Below are positions 63,303-64,000 of a DNA stretch of 64,000 nucleotides, in pieces. The notes below the pieces were generated by a model. That model saw only the letters and a program-made list of their open reading frames with translations, searched no databases and had not been told where the DNA came from. How positions within the stretch are numbered: the stretch's first letter is position 1; every line of letters begins with the position of its first letter. Position numbers and translations under genes: made by a program. Origin of the DNA: Parasulfitobacter algicola (GTDB lineage: Bacteria > Pseudomonadota > Alphaproteobacteria > Rhodobacterales > Rhodobacteraceae); contig NZ_JABUFE010000001.1 of the NCBI RefSeq assembly GCF_013315265.1, positions 62,001 through 126,000 on the forward strand, given 5' to 3'.

Positions 63303-64000
63303 ATGTCAGACATTTACATTGAAAAAGAACCTTTTGGCGTAGGCGCGGTTTTAAGTGAAAGCTTTTCAATACTTTTCAGAAAATTCTTTCCGATCTTTGT
63401 GATTGGGTTTCTTTTATCCTGTATCTCGATGATGTCCCATTTTGTGATAGCAGGAAAAGAAATTGCCTTGGGATTGAACCCAGATCTGTCTGCGATTTAC
63501 GGTGGCTATGCTATTCTTGCCTTCATCATACAACAGATCATGCTTAGCTATTGCATCGCGATTATTGTGCAGCTGGCGTATGATTTACGATCAAACACAC
63601 CCCTGCGCTATACACATTACTCAAAGACTGCATTCAGATATCTGTTACCACTTACCATCTTATCCACCGTGGTCAGCCTTCTTGGTGGATTTGGCCTTGT
63701 TCTTTTAATTGTGCCAGGTATCTGGATATATGCCGTCTGGTCCGTGGTCACACCGGCCGTTATCATAGAAGGTAAAGGCTTTCAGGGGCTTGCAAGAAGT
63801 GCTGAGCTGACCGTCAGTTATCGCTGGCCGATCATTGGGCTTATCATGCTTGCGGGTCTTATTGTGATTATCTGTATGGCGCCTCTTGCGTATTTATCAA
63901 CCTATCTGATTGGCCTGGACTTTTTCGCGATTGATGTTCTGCCCTCTGCGGCGTCTATATCGAATGCGGATATCATGCTTTATATCGCGATCAATAGTCT
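63303..64000 (+). CDS. Multi-pass membrane protein, copy 2 (partial, cut by window edge)
   Basis: The frame opens at an ATG at 63303 after AAGGAATT and is still open at the right edge. It starts SDIYIEKEPFGVGAVLSESF, clearly related to the preceding gene, and has VVSLLGGFGLVLLIVPGIWI and VIIEGKGFQGLARSAELTVS matching the paralogue's conserved loop. At least five membrane segments are visible. Function unknown; the tandem pair closes the MoxR-cluster side of the window. Confidence 0.8.
   Translation, partial: MSDIYIEKEPFGVGAVLSESFSILFRKFFPIFVIGFLLSCISMMSHFVIAGKEIALGLNPDLSAIYGGYAILAFIIQQIMLSYCIAIIVQLAYDLRSNTPLRYTHYSKTAFRYLLPLTILSTVVSLLGGFGLVLLIVPGIWIYAVWSVVTPAVIIEGKGFQGLARSAELTVSYRWPIIGLIMLAGLIVIICMAPLAYLSTYLIGLDFFAIDVLPSAASISNADIMLYIAINS

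Overview
The window looks like chromosomal DNA from a roseobacter-type alphaproteobacterium (Rhodobacterales) of moderate GC content. This rests on gene content: a MipZ division ATPase, an ffh - rpsP - rimM - trmD - rplS - rpmE cluster with bluB and chorismate mutase between the ribosomal genes, the C-minus form of ribosomal protein L31, and a yjbEFH-type polysaccharide locus. No rRNA gene is present; species-level identity cannot be read from the sequence.

Layout. Positions 1-8.7 kb hold a cut-off secreted protein, a BTAD/SARP-type regulator with a TPR-like tail, a methyltransferase pseudogene and a polysaccharide locus (CapD-type 4,6-dehydratase, YjbH, YjbF, YjbE-like peptide). From 8.7 to 16.8 kb lie housekeeping and envelope genes: Ca/Na antiporter, PfkB adenosine kinase, endonuclease III, an AraC-Ogt fusion, an OmpA lipoprotein, an AsmA-like protein and an EEP nuclease. 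From 17 to 24.7 kb runs the ffh-to-rpmE translation cluster, with two unlisted-size coupled mini-genes (53 and 47 aa) and a foreign-looking 166-aa gene between rimM and trmD. From 24.7 to 30 kb are a frameshifted coiled-coil gene, the OtnI/OtnK tetronate pair, a CAT-like acetyltransferase, a broken GFA-family gene and an SGNH hydrolase.

The main discovery is a complete 20.9-kb Tn7-like transposon at 30159-51039. It has imperfect terminal inverted repeats (23 of the outer 25 bases match), further internal CGACAAA-type repeats at both ends that look like TnsB sites, and a perfect 5-bp target duplication (AATAC). It sits 8 bp beyond the CCA end of tRNA-Arg(TCT). It carries tnsA, tnsB (frameshifted), tnsC and a distant tniQ (frameshifted). 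Its cargo is a type I restriction-modification operon with two additional nuclease-like genes, a four-gene cassette (a 58-aa precursor-like peptide, two unrecognised helical proteins, a secreted trypsin-like protease), and an AAA ATPase / metallophosphoesterase pair. Anti-phage or inter-bacterial conflict roles are the natural reading of this cargo, but only the restriction system is securely assigned.

From 51 to 64 kb the chromosome resumes: tRNA-Arg, a BASS-family transporter, a fatty acid desaturase, mipZ, a P-loop GTPase-like protein, and a MoxR - DUF58 - DUF4129 - DUF4350 - SpoIIM - RDD envelope cluster ending in two tandem membrane paralogues, the last one cut by the window edge.

Several genes are broken (methyltransferase, GFA, coiled coil, tnsB, tniQ, a small gene with an internal stop). 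Many breaks sit in homopolymer runs, so true decay and assembly error should be separated before biological conclusions are drawn.
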